Shown in pieces: positions 17,087 through 23,967 of a stretch of 61,372 bases of DNA (positions within the stretch are counted from its first letter, which is position 1; each line of letters begins with the position of its first letter). Source of the stretch: Collinsella sp. GTDB taxonomy: Bacteria; Actinomycetota; Coriobacteriia; Coriobacteriales; Coriobacteriaceae. The DNA is taken from NCBI GenBank assembly GCA_019424905.1, contig JAHYYP010000010.1, positions 1 through 61,372 on the forward strand. The letters run 5' to 3'. The position numbers and the translations under genes are program-made. The notes under the pieces were generated by a model. That model was not told where the DNA came from, did not search any database, and worked only from the letters and a program-made list of their open reading frames with translations.

Positions 17087-17117
17087 CGAGCCCGCATCCC
17101 TGAGGAACACGGGCTCG
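17087..17117 (-). terminator. Original terminator of tRNA-Leu, displaced by the integrated element
   Basis: Eight-bp stem CGAGCCCG/CGGGCTCG; minus-strand tail is CTTCTTTT. Before integration it would have lain just after the tRNA 3' end. Confidence 0.75.
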
Positions 17118-17124
17118 AAAGCTC

Positions 17125-17185
17125 CATATGGTAGGGGCGGTGGGACTCGAACCCACAATCCTTGCGGCGAGAGATTTTAAGTCTC
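17125..17185. other. Left attachment site (duplicated tRNA-Leu 3' half)
   Basis: 61 bases identical to 22762-22822: from five bases outside the CCA end through the anticodon loop. Sequence diverges immediately on both sides. This is the non-functional copy. Confidence 0.92.
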
Positions 17186-17250
17186 TTTACCGCTCATATA
17201 GCTGTTTGCTACCGTTCGCCAACATCCCTTTAAAATAGCAGGTACATCGC

Positions 17251-17279
17251 TTATCGCTCTATCACCTTATGGCTATAAT
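17251..17279 (+). promoter_or_regulatory. Probable integrase promoter
   Basis: A perfect TATAAT at 17274-17279 has a weak TTATCG 17 bases upstream. Transcripts would start near 17286 and pass through the GGTACC cluster before the integrase start at 17355. Confidence 0.55.
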
Positions 17280-17306
17280 AGTCATGGTTTGTCATTGTTT
17301 CAATGA

Positions 17307-17341
17307 GATTCGGTACCGAGTGAGGTACCAATGGTACCGAG
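17307..17341. repeat. Left triple-GGTACC site (probable integrase arm-type site)
   Basis: GGTACC at 17312, 17324 and 17333. The same motif with the same 12- and 9-base offsets recurs in direct orientation at 22668-22702; the two 35-base blocks are about 85% identical. Position just inside both ends suggests integrase or excisionase binding; here it also lies in the integrase leader. Confidence 0.8.
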
Positions 17342-17354
17342 GTGGAGGCTTCTC

Positions 17355-18608
17355 ATGAGGACGTACACGGCTGCATATGTGCAGAAGCGCAAGGACAGCG
17401 ATGCATTTCGCGCGTTTGTTGACTTCTATGAGGAGGACGGCAAGAGGCACAAGAAGTCCAAGACGCTCAAGGCCAAGACCAAGCGTGAGGCGAACCGAGA
17501 GGCCGAGGACTGGCTCAGGGAGCTTGAGCGTCAAGAGTTGGAAAGCGATGAAACCCCAGAGGCCGTCAAAGCTGCCAACATGCTTGTTCCGGATTATGTT
17601 GAATCCTTCATCGATATTTGGGAACAGGGAAAGTCGATTGAACCGTCAACCGTGAAGGGCTATCGATCCACGGCTAAGTACATCCGTTACGGCTACCCCA
17701 AGGGCAATGTGAAGGGCTTCGCAAAGGTCAAGGTTAAAGACCTCAAGAAAAAGCAGGTTGAGGAGTGGAGCGCAGGCCTTACCGCAAGCGGCCTAACCTA
17801 TTCGCCCGTCAAGAAAGCCCTTGGGCTGCTCAAGCAGGTTATGACCCAAGCCGTCTATAACGAGGTGATAGTCGTCAATCCCTGCAACGGGGTCAAGCCT
17901 CCCAAGAAGTCCAAGAAGAACGAGGGCATCAACGCCCTGACCGCCAAAGGACTCCGCGATACGCTCAGCATCCTTGCATCGCTAGAGCAGACTCCCGTAA
18001 CAGTCGGTGCTCGCATTGCACTGTTCACTGGCATGCGAGAGGGCGAGATTTGCGGACTCAAGTGGAAAGACGTCGACCTTGAGAACAAAACTCTATGGGT
18101 TAGGGGCGCAATTGGTCGAGCTATCGGCGGCACTTATGAGAAGAACGCCAAGACGGATAGGGTCAGGGATATATGCTTGTCCGATAGTCTCATTGACATT
18201 CTTAGAAAATGGCTTGAGGTTCAACAGACGGAGTTCCATGAGTTCGGGCGCACTGTCGGCGCTGGCGACTACGTTCTCGGAGATTTGGACGGATACCTGA
18301 GTCCTGATACCTTGAGTAAGGGTTGGAGCGCTATTGCCAAGGCAGTTGGTGTGAAGGGAACAGAGAGTCGCATACCTACGTTCCACGACCTGCGCCATAC
18401 GTGGGCAACGCGCTACCTTGCCGAAGGCGGGGACGTCAAGACCGCCTCAAGCGTCCTAGGGCACGCAAACGCCGCTATCACGCTCAACACGTACGCGAGC
18501 GCTGACCCCGATGCAAAGCGCCGTAGCGCGCTTCTTACGGAGGCGATTGCGGGCGGTCAAGTTGCGCCCAAGAGCAGCATCCTAGAGCTGACGGGCACGG
18601 ACAACTAA
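17355..18608 (+). CDS. int: Tyrosine recombinase (site-specific integrase)
   Basis: Catalyses integration into tRNA-Leu. Domains in 417 residues: an AP2-like N-terminal arm-binding region (about 1-60, FVDFYEEDGKRHKKSKTL), a SAM-like core-binding domain (about 75-180), and the catalytic domain with R228 (FTGMREGEICGL), H344/R347 (FHDLRHTWATR), H370 (LGHANAAI) and the nucleophile Y380. All expected catalytic residues are present. The ATG at 17355 follows GGTGGAGG; eight upstream codons are open but would start within the GGTACC site. A terminator follows at 18646. Confidence 0.95.
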   Translation: MRTYTAAYVQKRKDSDAFRAFVDFYEEDGKRHKKSKTLKAKTKREANREAEDWLRELERQELESDETPEAVKAANMLVPDYVESFIDIWEQGKSIEPSTVKGYRSTAKYIRYGYPKGNVKGFAKVKVKDLKKKQVEEWSAGLTASGLTYSPVKKALGLLKQVMTQAVYNEVIVVNPCNGVKPPKKSKKNEGINALTAKGLRDTLSILASLEQTPVTVGARIALFTGMREGEICGLKWKDVDLENKTLWVRGAIGRAIGGTYEKNAKTDRVRDICLSDSLIDILRKWLEVQQTEFHEFGRTVGAGDYVLGDLDGYLSPDTLSKGWSAIAKAVGVKGTESRIPTFHDLRHTWATRYLAEGGDVKTASSVLGHANAAITLNTYASADPDAKRRSALLTEAIAGGQVAPKSSILELTGTDN

Positions 18609-18645
18609 GGGCGTTATTGCTCTCAAGCCAACAGAGTAAATGTGA

Positions 18646-18688
18646 AGGTCGTGAGGAGCCGATTGCTTCTCGCGGCCTTATTTTTTTA
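18646..18688 (+). terminator. Terminator after the integrase gene
   Basis: Fourteen-pair stem with G-T pairs (18646-18659 with 18667-18680) and seven T. It insulates int from the xis operon. Confidence 0.85.
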
Positions 18689-18755
18689 GGGCGGTTTTGC
18701 TGGGTGTGAAATACGTTTTATGGCGTTTAACTGCGGAAACGATACGTGCTGCTAG

Positions 18756-18796
18756 TTTCCTCACTGGTGTTAGTCTTTCCTCACGTGAAGCTTCAC
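18756..18796 (+). promoter_or_regulatory. Candidate operator region before the excisionase operon
   Basis: TTTCCTCAC occurs twice exactly 20 bases apart (18756, 18776), i.e. about two helical turns. The second copy overlaps the start of a perfect 12-bp palindrome GTGAAGCTTCAC (18785-18796). The rest of 18689-18842 holds no gene. A repressor site controlling excision is the simplest reading; no obvious -10 was identified. Confidence 0.5.
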
Positions 18797-18842
18797 AACC
18801 GCATACAAACGGGCTGAGCGCCCATGACCGAAAGGTGGCCCA

Positions 18843-19052
18843 ATGGCTAAGCAGAAAACGAGGAAACCCATTCGTCCCATCACTGAGGAGAACATCAACG
18901 ACCCCGCGACCATCGAGGAGTTCGCCGCATATCTGCGGTTGAGCTACAGCACTGTCTATCGCATGGTGCGCGATGGGCAGCTCAGGGCAGTTCGTATCCG
19001 CGAGCAGTGGCGTATCAACGTCCCCGAGTCGCTAAAGATGCTCGGATACTAA
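18843..19052 (+). CDS. xis: Excisionase-family DNA-binding protein
   Basis: A 69-residue protein with a MerR-type winged helix of the excisionase/helix-turn-helix family: DPATIEEFAAYLRLSYSTVYRMVRDGQLRAVRIREQWRI. Such proteins bend attachment-site DNA and bias the integrase to excision, or act as regulators. The ATG follows GAAAGGTGG. It leads a tightly spaced set of four element genes. Confidence 0.82.
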   Translation: MAKQKTRKPIRPITEENINDPATIEEFAAYLRLSYSTVYRMVRDGQLRAVRIREQWRINVPESLKMLGY

Positions 19053-19062
19053 GGTGGCCCTC

Positions 19063-19416
19063 ATGGCAAACAACACTAAGGCGGTCGTTGAGCTGTCGCT
19101 GGGAGCCGACCCGCTAGAGGCCGCGAAAGTCGGCTGTCTCAACGGCGCGACCCTATGCAACGCCGACATTTACGGCATGGGGACGTTCGGGCTTGGCATG
19201 GAGCGCGAACAGGCGCTCCTGTCCGCTGAGGACGTTGACGGGGACTGCATCCTGCGCATTGCCGCGCCCGACAGCGGACGTGAGCTTGAGGTCCGCTGCT
19301 CTGACTGGCTTGCCGACAGGGTCGAACTCATGAATGCCGAACTCAAGCGGCGCGGAAGGCTCGCGAGGAAGGCGGCAGACCCCATGAGGCTTGTGGCAGC
19401 TGATGCCCATGAATAG
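19063..19416 (+). CDS. Element protein of unknown function (117 residues)
   Basis: Not recognised. A soluble acidic protein with a short basic stretch near the C-terminus (NAELKRRGRLARKAADPMR). The ATG at 19063 is preceded by AAGGTGG; an in-frame GTG at 19054 overlaps that site and is unlikely. It starts ten bases after xis and overlaps the next gene by 14 bases, so it belongs to the same operon. Confidence 0.7.
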   Translation: MANNTKAVVELSLGADPLEAAKVGCLNGATLCNADIYGMGTFGLGMEREQALLSAEDVDGDCILRIAAPDSGRELEVRCSDWLADRVELMNAELKRRGRLARKAADPMRLVAADAHE

Positions 19417-20203
19417 TGAGCTGAGGGCCGGGTATCGCGCCGAGGTGGAGCGCAAGGGCAGGGCGCTGAAGGCGATGCGCGAGGCCCGCGGGGTCCGCTC
19501 TGATAAAGGGCCTTGCGCGTTCGACAAGGTTCAGCTCAAAGACTGGTATACGTCCCTTCAAATCGCGAACGAGGAATGGCGCTGCGCATACGTCACGGCA
19601 ATGGTTGACTATTGGTTCACGGGCGTCACCCCGGACTATCTCGATGACATTCCGAAAGCGTATTTCAACGCGAACTTCGAGAGGCTCAGCGATGCCAGAA
19701 GGCAGTCCTTCGCAAAGAGCGATACCGGAGAGGACTCAAGCCTAGAGGCATGGGTTGACGGTCGCAACGGCACCATTCCCGCTGATGGCGAGGGGGTACC
19801 CAACCCCGTACCAGACCCCGTTCCCAGCCCCGTACCCAACCCCGTACCAGATGGGGTTCAGCCCTTACATAGCTATAAGCTACCAACTACTAGCCATGAG
19901 CCACAAGCCATTAGCCATGGCCCTACAAGGCCATTGGCTAATGGCAAGAGGACTACGGGCTACGGAACGAACGGCAGCGAATCGCTTTTCGAGACGGGCG
20001 TTGCTTGGTTCCACGTCCCTTGCCCGAAGTGCGGGGAAGTGGCAAAGGAGCCTGTCGGGTTCATCGATGGCATGGGCCAAATTCTCGTTAAATGTCCGAA
20101 CTGCGGAGTACAAACATACGGAAAACCGCCCGAGGAATATGAGGTCGAGCGTTGTTTCCCCGAACCTTCGATCCTGAAGTGCAAAGAGGAAAATAAGCAA
20201 TGA
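19403..20203 (+). CDS. Element protein with Pro-rich repeat linker and C-terminal zinc ribbon
   Basis: About 266 residues; starts at 19403 or 19409. N-terminal half is helical, with WYTSLQIANEEWRCAYVTAM and a segment reminiscent of DUF6291-type phage/element proteins linked to replication (tentative). A linker of repeated PV(P/S) dipeptide units (PNPVPDPVPSPVPNPVPD) follows, then a low-complexity stretch whose DNA contains a hairpin (19907-19945). The end holds a zinc ribbon with CPKCG and CPNCG. It overlaps the next gene (ATGA). It is the best candidate for a replication or DNA-binding function in the element, but this is inference. Confidence 0.65.
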   Translation: MPMNSELRAGYRAEVERKGRALKAMREARGVRSDKGPCAFDKVQLKDWYTSLQIANEEWRCAYVTAMVDYWFTGVTPDYLDDIPKAYFNANFERLSDARRQSFAKSDTGEDSSLEAWVDGRNGTIPADGEGVPNPVPDPVPSPVPNPVPDGVQPLHSYKLPTTSHEPQAISHGPTRPLANGKRTTGYGTNGSESLFETGVAWFHVPCPKCGEVAKEPVGFIDGMGQILVKCPNCGVQTYGKPPEEYEVERCFPEPSILKCKEENKQ

Positions 20204-20505
20204 GAAAGACTGACCAGATGACGCTTGCCGTCAACGCCGCCCTCACGGTCGAGGAGTACGGCAGGGAGGCGCTTGAGGCGGGGACCGTGGCCTACGCCGG
20301 GGACGGCGCTCTCGTCTACGAACCCGGAGACTCGGGGGTCTACGACCTGACGACCGAGAGCGGCAGGAGGGCATGGAAGGCCAACGCCCCCGAGGGCGTG
20401 ACGAGGACCGTTATCGAGGACGGCGAGCCGTGGTTCGATTCGGTCGTTGGCATGTTCTCCGAACGGCTCGCGGACTGGATGGAAGGGCGGGGCGCGACCC
20501 TCTAG
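20200..20505 (+). CDS. Element protein of unknown function (101 residues)
   Basis: Not recognised. Acidic, soluble, with repeated Glu-Ala and Gly-Asp stretches (YAGDGALVYEPGDSGVYDL). Translationally coupled to the preceding gene by a 4-base overlap; a GAGGAAAAT stretch serves as a weak ribosome site. It ends the plus-strand run xis-19063-19403-20200. Confidence 0.65.
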   Translation: MRKTDQMTLAVNAALTVEEYGREALEAGTVAYAGDGALVYEPGDSGVYDLTTESGRRAWKANAPEGVTRTVIEDGEPWFDSVVGMFSERLADWMEGRGATL

Positions 20506-20827
20506 AAAGGCGCGGCGCGGGAGGTAGGGCCGCGCCGACAGCGCCCCGCTGCTCGGGACAGAAATTGCTGCTTGAATCGTAGCATATTTTTAAGTACCGC
20601 TGCCGCTGAGGGGGTTAGTATATAACTGCCCAGCGTGACGCGCCTGCCGTGACTGACGCATATGCGATGACCTGCGGATATGCCGTCTAAGGCTCTCAGA
20701 TGCTCTTTTTAAGCTTTAGAACGGACACGGTGCCTAAGTTACTCACGCCAGATGCCAGACGGCCCTTATCGGCTGTCCCCGCGGCTCTCAGGGGCATTTC
20801 CGAATAGCCGACCGATTCGCTCTTGGG
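20506..20827. other. Non-coding 322-base region in the element
   Basis: No convincing gene on either strand. It opens with a GC-rich hairpin right after the preceding stop (GGCGCGG/CCGCGCC arms, about 20509-20551). It continues through an A/T-rich patch (around 20580-20626, with TATATAAC) and short inverted motifs such as GCATATGC. It could hold an origin, a packaging or transfer site, or the promoter of the next gene; the sequence does not decide. Confidence 0.5.
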
Positions 20828-21196
20828 GTGGTTTCGATACTGAGGCGGGGAGAGATTAGCCCGACGCTGGCGCAGTTCAGGCTCTACTGGTTCGTGGCGC
20901 TCGACATGGAGCGGCAGAAAACGCGGCGAAAGATAGACCTCATGCGCCCCGAGGGAGACCCGAGGAGGGAGAGGGCGCTCTACTGCATGGGGAGGCAGGA
21001 GGAGGTACTGGACCGCGCCTACGCCGACATGCGCGAGATGGCCCCGACAGTCGGCGAGAGGGCGGTCGAGGTCATAACTGCCCACTACCTAGAGGGCGAG
21101 GACTGGCATGACCTGAGCGCGAGGATCGGCATAGCCTACGACAAGTGCAAGAAGATAGCGTACAGGGCGTTCAGGGAATACGACGCCGCGACATAG
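20828..21196 (+). CDS. Sigma-70 region 4-like / RinA-ArpU-type regulator
   Basis: A 122-residue protein ending in a helix-turn-helix of the sigma-region-4 type (YLEGEDWHDLSARIGIAYDKCKKIAYRAFREY). It resembles phage late-gene activators (ArpU/RinA/DUF1492 group). The GTG at 20828 is the furthest start and lacks a good ribosome site; the ATG at 20907 is an alternative giving about 96 residues. Such genes usually activate late phage operons, so in an element without structural genes it may target a helper phage or the element itself. Confidence 0.65.
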   Translation: MVSILRRGEISPTLAQFRLYWFVALDMERQKTRRKIDLMRPEGDPRRERALYCMGRQEEVLDRAYADMREMAPTVGERAVEVITAHYLEGEDWHDLSARIGIAYDKCKKIAYRAFREYDAAT

Positions 21197-21198
21197 AG

Positions 21199-21234
21199 AA
21201 GGCCGCAGGGGAGCGAACCCTTGCGGCCTTTTTG
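21199..21234. terminator. Bidirectional terminator between convergent element genes
   Basis: AAGGCCGCA(GGGG) pairs with CCCTTGCGGCCTT across a short loop, followed by TTTTTG. The reverse strand also ends in a short T-poor tail, so it mainly serves the plus strand. Confidence 0.8.
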
Positions 21235-21276
21235 TTTTCGTTCTCCGGGCGCGGTTTATAGCCTGCGCCCTGCCCT

Positions 21277-22023
21277 CTAGTTCCTCACCGAGTACCGCTT
21301 GCCGCAGTGGTTGCAAAGGTACTCGCGCTTTCCCTTCCTGCCCATCGCGGCACCGACCACCATGCCCTCAAGGCGGAACAGTTCGGCGCCAATGAGCGCC
21401 TTTCCAGCGCTCGTGGACTTCGACGTGTTGTTCAGGAACGTTACGTCGGTTGAGTCGCACTTGGGGCAGCGGAGTCCGGCCTTGCGCTGGGCCTTCTTCA
21501 CCTTCTCGGGGGTCGTGTCGAGCGCTGCACGGTTGAGTTCTGCGTTCGAGTGTGCAGGGGCGTAGCCCTTTTCGGCGCTTGACCCAAGGGGCTGGGGCGT
21601 TACGTTCTTACGGCGGTCTCGTTCGTATTTCACTTCTCTGTGAATCTTACTGATTGTCTCGTCTACCTTCTCACCGGATTGTGCGGTGAGCGCGTACAGG
21701 CTGTTAAGCTCTGTCACCGTCATGCCGTTAGGCCTTTTGGCGTTGTAGACGAGAAGCAGGTCGTTTAGCTCCTTGCTACGGGGCATCCGATACGGAGCAG
21801 GGTCGGTTGTCTGCTTCGGCTTCGTCTCCGAAGTGTTATCCGTTGTCCTTTTATTTTGGAATGGCAACGTGAAGAAGTCGACGGCTACAACAACTATGAA
21901 CAAAGAGCTGACAAGCCCAACTGGGTCGTTCAACATAGTGAGTACCGTTACGTGGTGTGCAAAGATGTACCAGCAAGCTGGGAAAACCAGCACCCAGAGA
22001 ATCGGTCTAATCTTATCCATCAT
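21277..22023 (-). CDS. Membrane protein with C-terminal zinc ribbon (element cargo)
   Basis: A 248-residue protein with two N-terminal membrane segments (PILWVLVFPACWYIFAHHV and GLVSSLFIVVVAVDFF), a cytoplasmic helical middle, and a C-terminal treble-type zinc ribbon: CPKCDSTDV ... CNHCGKRYSV. A glycine-rich amphipathic stretch (ALIGAELFRLEGMVVGAAMG) lies between the two cysteine pairs. The ATG at 22023 has AGGAG. No function is recognised. It lies downstream of the 30-residue peptide gene and may share its transcript; its position near the right end and opposite orientation are typical of cargo. Confidence 0.75.
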   Translation of the reverse strand: MMDKIRPILWVLVFPACWYIFAHHVTVLTMLNDPVGLVSSLFIVVVAVDFFTLPFQNKRTTDNTSETKPKQTTDPAPYRMPRSKELNDLLLVYNAKRPNGMTVTELNSLYALTAQSGEKVDETISKIHREVKYERDRRKNVTPQPLGSSAEKGYAPAHSNAELNRAALDTTPEKVKKAQRKAGLRCPKCDSTDVTFLNNTSKSTSAGKALIGAELFRLEGMVVGAAMGRKGKREYLCNHCGKRYSVRN

Positions 22024-22203
22024 GCTGAACTCCTGTTCGCAATCGATCCGGTAACGGATTTGGTCGCCATTGGGCACTTCAACGCGCTGCCACTGTGCCC
22101 AATGCGTCCGATAAGCCTTTTTGTTTTCGCGCGTCCCCGAGGGGCTTAGTAGCGCCCATGCCGGGGCGCTGGCACCTGTCCGGTGGGGTCGGGCGCTGCC
22201 CGC

Positions 22204-22296
22204 CTACTTTGCGAGCAGGAACCTGAGGACGACAATCGGGAGAATGACCGGGGCGAGGACAATCCCGAGCAGGTAAATCCAAAGCGTGCCCTTCAT
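22204..22296 (-). CDS. 30-residue hydrophobic membrane peptide
   Basis: Starts MKGTLWIYLLGIVLAPV and ends VVLRFLLAK, essentially one membrane helix with a basic end. A clear AGGAAAGGAAGG site lies before the ATG at 22296. It is too short for gene finders to call reliably. It could be a small membrane toxin, a superinfection-exclusion peptide or a partner of the zinc-ribbon membrane protein downstream. Between that gene and this one (22024-22203) lie a 9-bp inverted repeat (22069-22077/22095-22103) and a GC hairpin near 22150-22172. Confidence 0.6.
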   Translation of the reverse strand: MKGTLWIYLLGIVLAPVILPIVVLRFLLAK

Positions 22297-22341
22297 GGCT
22301 ATCGACCTTCCTTTCCTGTTGCGATAGCGGTTGACTCGATT

Positions 22342-22620
22342 CTAGTCCTCACTGGACGTGAACGGGACGTGTTCGCCCCGCCTCTCCATGCCGCTCAGCT
22401 CCATCTGCTCATTTGCGTACACGGCTATGAGTTCGCGGCGGTGTGAGTTGCACCTGCGGTAGGCGTCGCGGATGCCGTTGAGCCGCACCGTGTTGAGCGC
22501 CAGATGCTCGGCCCATCCAACGAGGTCCCGCCTGTCCTCGGGGCTTAGCTCGCGGTAGCTAGCCAACAGCTTGCGTTCGTCCTCAGTCAGTGGGGTCCTC
22601 TTGTTGTGTCTCTTGCTCAT
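22342..22620 (-). CDS. Small helical protein resembling the C-terminal tail of XRE-type regulators
   Basis: A 92-residue basic-start protein. LTEDERKLLASYRELSPEDRRDLVGWAEHL resembles the helical tail that follows the helix-turn-helix in many phage/element repressors, but no helix-turn-helix is present here. The ATG at 22620 follows AAAGGA; the longer frame up to 22764 would read through the GGTACC site and the tRNA. It may be a regulator fragment or a protein-interaction module. It is the first gene of the minus-strand cargo group. Confidence 0.6.
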   Translation of the reverse strand: MSKRHNKRTPLTEDERKLLASYRELSPEDRRDLVGWAEHLALNTVRLNGIRDAYRRCNSHRRELIAVYANEQMELSGMERRGEHVPFTSSED

Positions 22621-22667
22621 GCCCAGTCCTTTCACTCGATTTGGGGCGTGAAGGTGATTCCTGAGCT

Positions 22668-22702
22668 GATTCGGTACCAGATTCGGTACCAATGGTACCG
22701 AG
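22668..22702. repeat. Right triple-GGTACC site (probable integrase arm-type site)
   Basis: GGTACC at 22673, 22685 and 22694, with the same spacing and orientation as the left block (17307-17341). It lies 60 bases inside the right attachment site. Confidence 0.8.
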
Positions 22703-22761
22703 AACGAAACTGAAACAAAAAGCAGCCCAGAGTGATTAGATGCTCTGAGCTGCCATTTCGT

Positions 22762-22822
22762 CATATGGTAGGGGCGGTGGGACTCGAACCCACAATCCTT
22801 GCGGCGAGAGATTTTAAGTCTC
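22762..22822. other. Right attachment site (inside the functional tRNA-Leu)
   Basis: Identical over 61 bases to 17125-17185. Integration here regenerates a complete tRNA, since the element side supplies the matching 3' half. Confidence 0.92.
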
Positions 22823-22850
22823 CTGCGTATGCCAATTCCGCCACGCCCCC
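22766..22850 (-). tRNA. tRNA-Leu (anticodon UAA)
   Basis: 85 bases including an encoded CCA. The 5' GGGGGCG pairs with CGCCCCT of the acceptor stem. The anticodon loop is CTTAAAA with anticodon TAA at 22816-22814. A long variable arm and the T-arm GTGGG-TTCGAGT-CCCAC are present, as expected for leucine. It serves as the integration target of the adjacent element. Confidence 0.95.
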
Positions 22851-22881
22851 GTGAGACTAGAAGTCTAGCACAAGCCGTCCG

Positions 22882-23505
22882 TTACGCGTTGACGGCCATC
22901 GAGTGTTGGCCCGACTTCTCCAGGAACTCCTGGAACTTGGCTTCGTCGCCCTTGTTCTGGTACTGCAGGGCTAGCAGGTACTCCAAGCGGCAGCGCTTGA
23001 CCGGGTCGTCGCCGACATCCTCGAGCATGCGCTCCAGCTCGGGAATGTCGTTGTGGCGCTTGAGGATCATCGTGTCGTACATCAGCTGACACTCGTGCGC
23101 AACTGCCTCGGCCTGACCGCCCTCAAAGCCCTTGATCTCGTGCAACAGCTCTTTGGACTTTTTGCGGTCCTCCTGGCCAACATAGTAGTTAAAGGCCTTA
23201 ATCACCAAGTCGACGCGCTGCATCTTGGGGAGGTTGAGTCCCAGCAGTAGGTCGAACATCTCGCTGGCGCGCTCGTGGTCCTCGCGCAGCAGATAGGAGT
23301 TCAGACGCAGGTAGTCGCGGTTGTAGCGCGGGTACAGCATGCTGGTGAGTTTGCCGTCGAGCAAACGATCGAACTCGTCCCACTGCTTGGCAGCCATAAG
23401 CTGCTGCAGGCGCTTAAACGTGGTGCGTTTTTTGACGCTAAAGAACACCGACACGGCGATGCAGATGATAACGACGGCGGTCCAGAGGGTGCGGGAATCG
23501 GGCAT
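22882..23505 (-). CDS. Membrane-anchored TPR-like protein of unknown function
   Basis: A 207-residue protein with one N-terminal membrane helix (TLWTAVVIICIAVSVFFSV) followed by a basic stretch and an all-helical domain with TPR-like pairing (YLRLNSYLLREDHERASEMFDLLLG; CRLEYLLALQYQNKGDEAKFQEFLEKSG). It has no known catalytic motif. It lies upstream of, and reads toward, tRNA-Leu. A TATAAT on the minus strand (23561-23566 region) could be its promoter. Confidence 0.75.
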   Translation of the reverse strand: MPDSRTLWTAVVIICIAVSVFFSVKKRTTFKRLQQLMAAKQWDEFDRLLDGKLTSMLYPRYNRDYLRLNSYLLREDHERASEMFDLLLGLNLPKMQRVDLVIKAFNYYVGQEDRKKSKELLHEIKGFEGGQAEAVAHECQLMYDTMILKRHNDIPELERMLEDVGDDPVKRCRLEYLLALQYQNKGDEAKFQEFLEKSGQHSMAVNA

Positions 23506-23668
23506 ATTAGGGTCCTTAGTCGCTCATAAAGCGAGCGGTATGACAACACGTACTAGATGTATTATACGCAGCGCGCAAGCAAACTGGCATAAAAGCTCAT
23601 CGAGGCCGAGTGCCATCGCTCGCTGCGGTACACTTACCTAAAGTAAACCATGAAGGGAGACATTACCT

Positions 23669-23956
23669 ATGAAGAAGATCGTTTTGGCTTGCGGTGCTGG
23701 CGCTGCTACTTCCACGCTCGTTGCCCAGAAGGTCGCTACTCTGCTCGACGCCAACGGTTATGCCGACAAGTACGAGATCGTGCAGTGCGCCATCTCCGAG
23801 GCCAAGGATTACTGCGACGAGGGCGCCGACCTGCTGATCGCCACCACCGTTGCCCCCGAGGGCCTCACCTGCCCGTACGTGAGCGGCGTGCCCTTCATGA
23901 CTGGCATGAACCGCGTCGCTGCCGAGAAGGCCGTTCTCGACGTCATGGCTCAGTAG
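23669..23956 (+). CDS. PTS system EIIB component, galactitol (GatB) type
   Basis: A 95-residue stand-alone EIIB domain. The phosphocysteine loop is ACGAGAATST near the N-terminus (C9), as in the GatB/lactose-type P-loop fold. It normally receives phosphate from EIIA and passes it to the sugar bound by EIIC. Neither EIIA nor EIIC is present nearby, so the permease must be elsewhere or this protein has a regulatory role. A GAAGGGAGA site precedes the ATG. It is followed 11 bases later by a VOC-domain gene. Confidence 0.87.
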   Translation: MKKIVLACGAGAATSTLVAQKVATLLDANGYADKYEIVQCAISEAKDYCDEGADLLIATTVAPEGLTCPYVSGVPFMTGMNRVAAEKAVLDVMAQ

Positions 23957-23967
23957 GCGCTGACTGT

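Larger units (their letters stand above)
16916..17146. repeat. Duplicated tRNA-Leu 3' end plus terminator, with a rearranged insert between copies
   Basis: Bases 16916-16983 and 17079-17146 are 68-base direct repeats, about 95% identical. Each holds a minus-strand terminator and the last 18 bases of tRNA-Leu(UAA) with CCA. After 16983 copy 1 breaks off in the T-arm and is replaced by about 95 bases. Those contain two small hairpins (around 16988-17010 and 17017-17033) and a T-arm-like stretch in the opposite orientation (17056-17072). It looks like the scar of an earlier integration at the same tRNA. Confidence 0.7.
17125..22822. mobile_element. Integrative element in tRNA-Leu(UAA), about 5.6 kb
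   Basis: Bounded by identical 61-bp direct repeats (17125-17185 and 22762-22822) made of the 3' half of tRNA-Leu. It encodes a tyrosine integrase next to the left end, an excisionase-like protein, three unknown proteins in a row, a sigma-region-4-like protein, and a minus-strand group of a zinc-ribbon membrane protein, a 30-residue membrane peptide and a small helical protein. Triple-GGTACC sites lie near both ends. There is no recognisable relaxase, capsid, portal or terminase gene, so it is probably a satellite or mobilisable island that depends on a helper. Codon and base use are less GC-rich than in the flanks. Confidence 0.9.

Noticed and set aside
22079..22282. 67-residue minus-strand frame between the membrane protein and the peptide
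   Set aside because: Proline/arginine-rich shadow frame overlapping the well-supported 30-residue peptide; no ribosome site.
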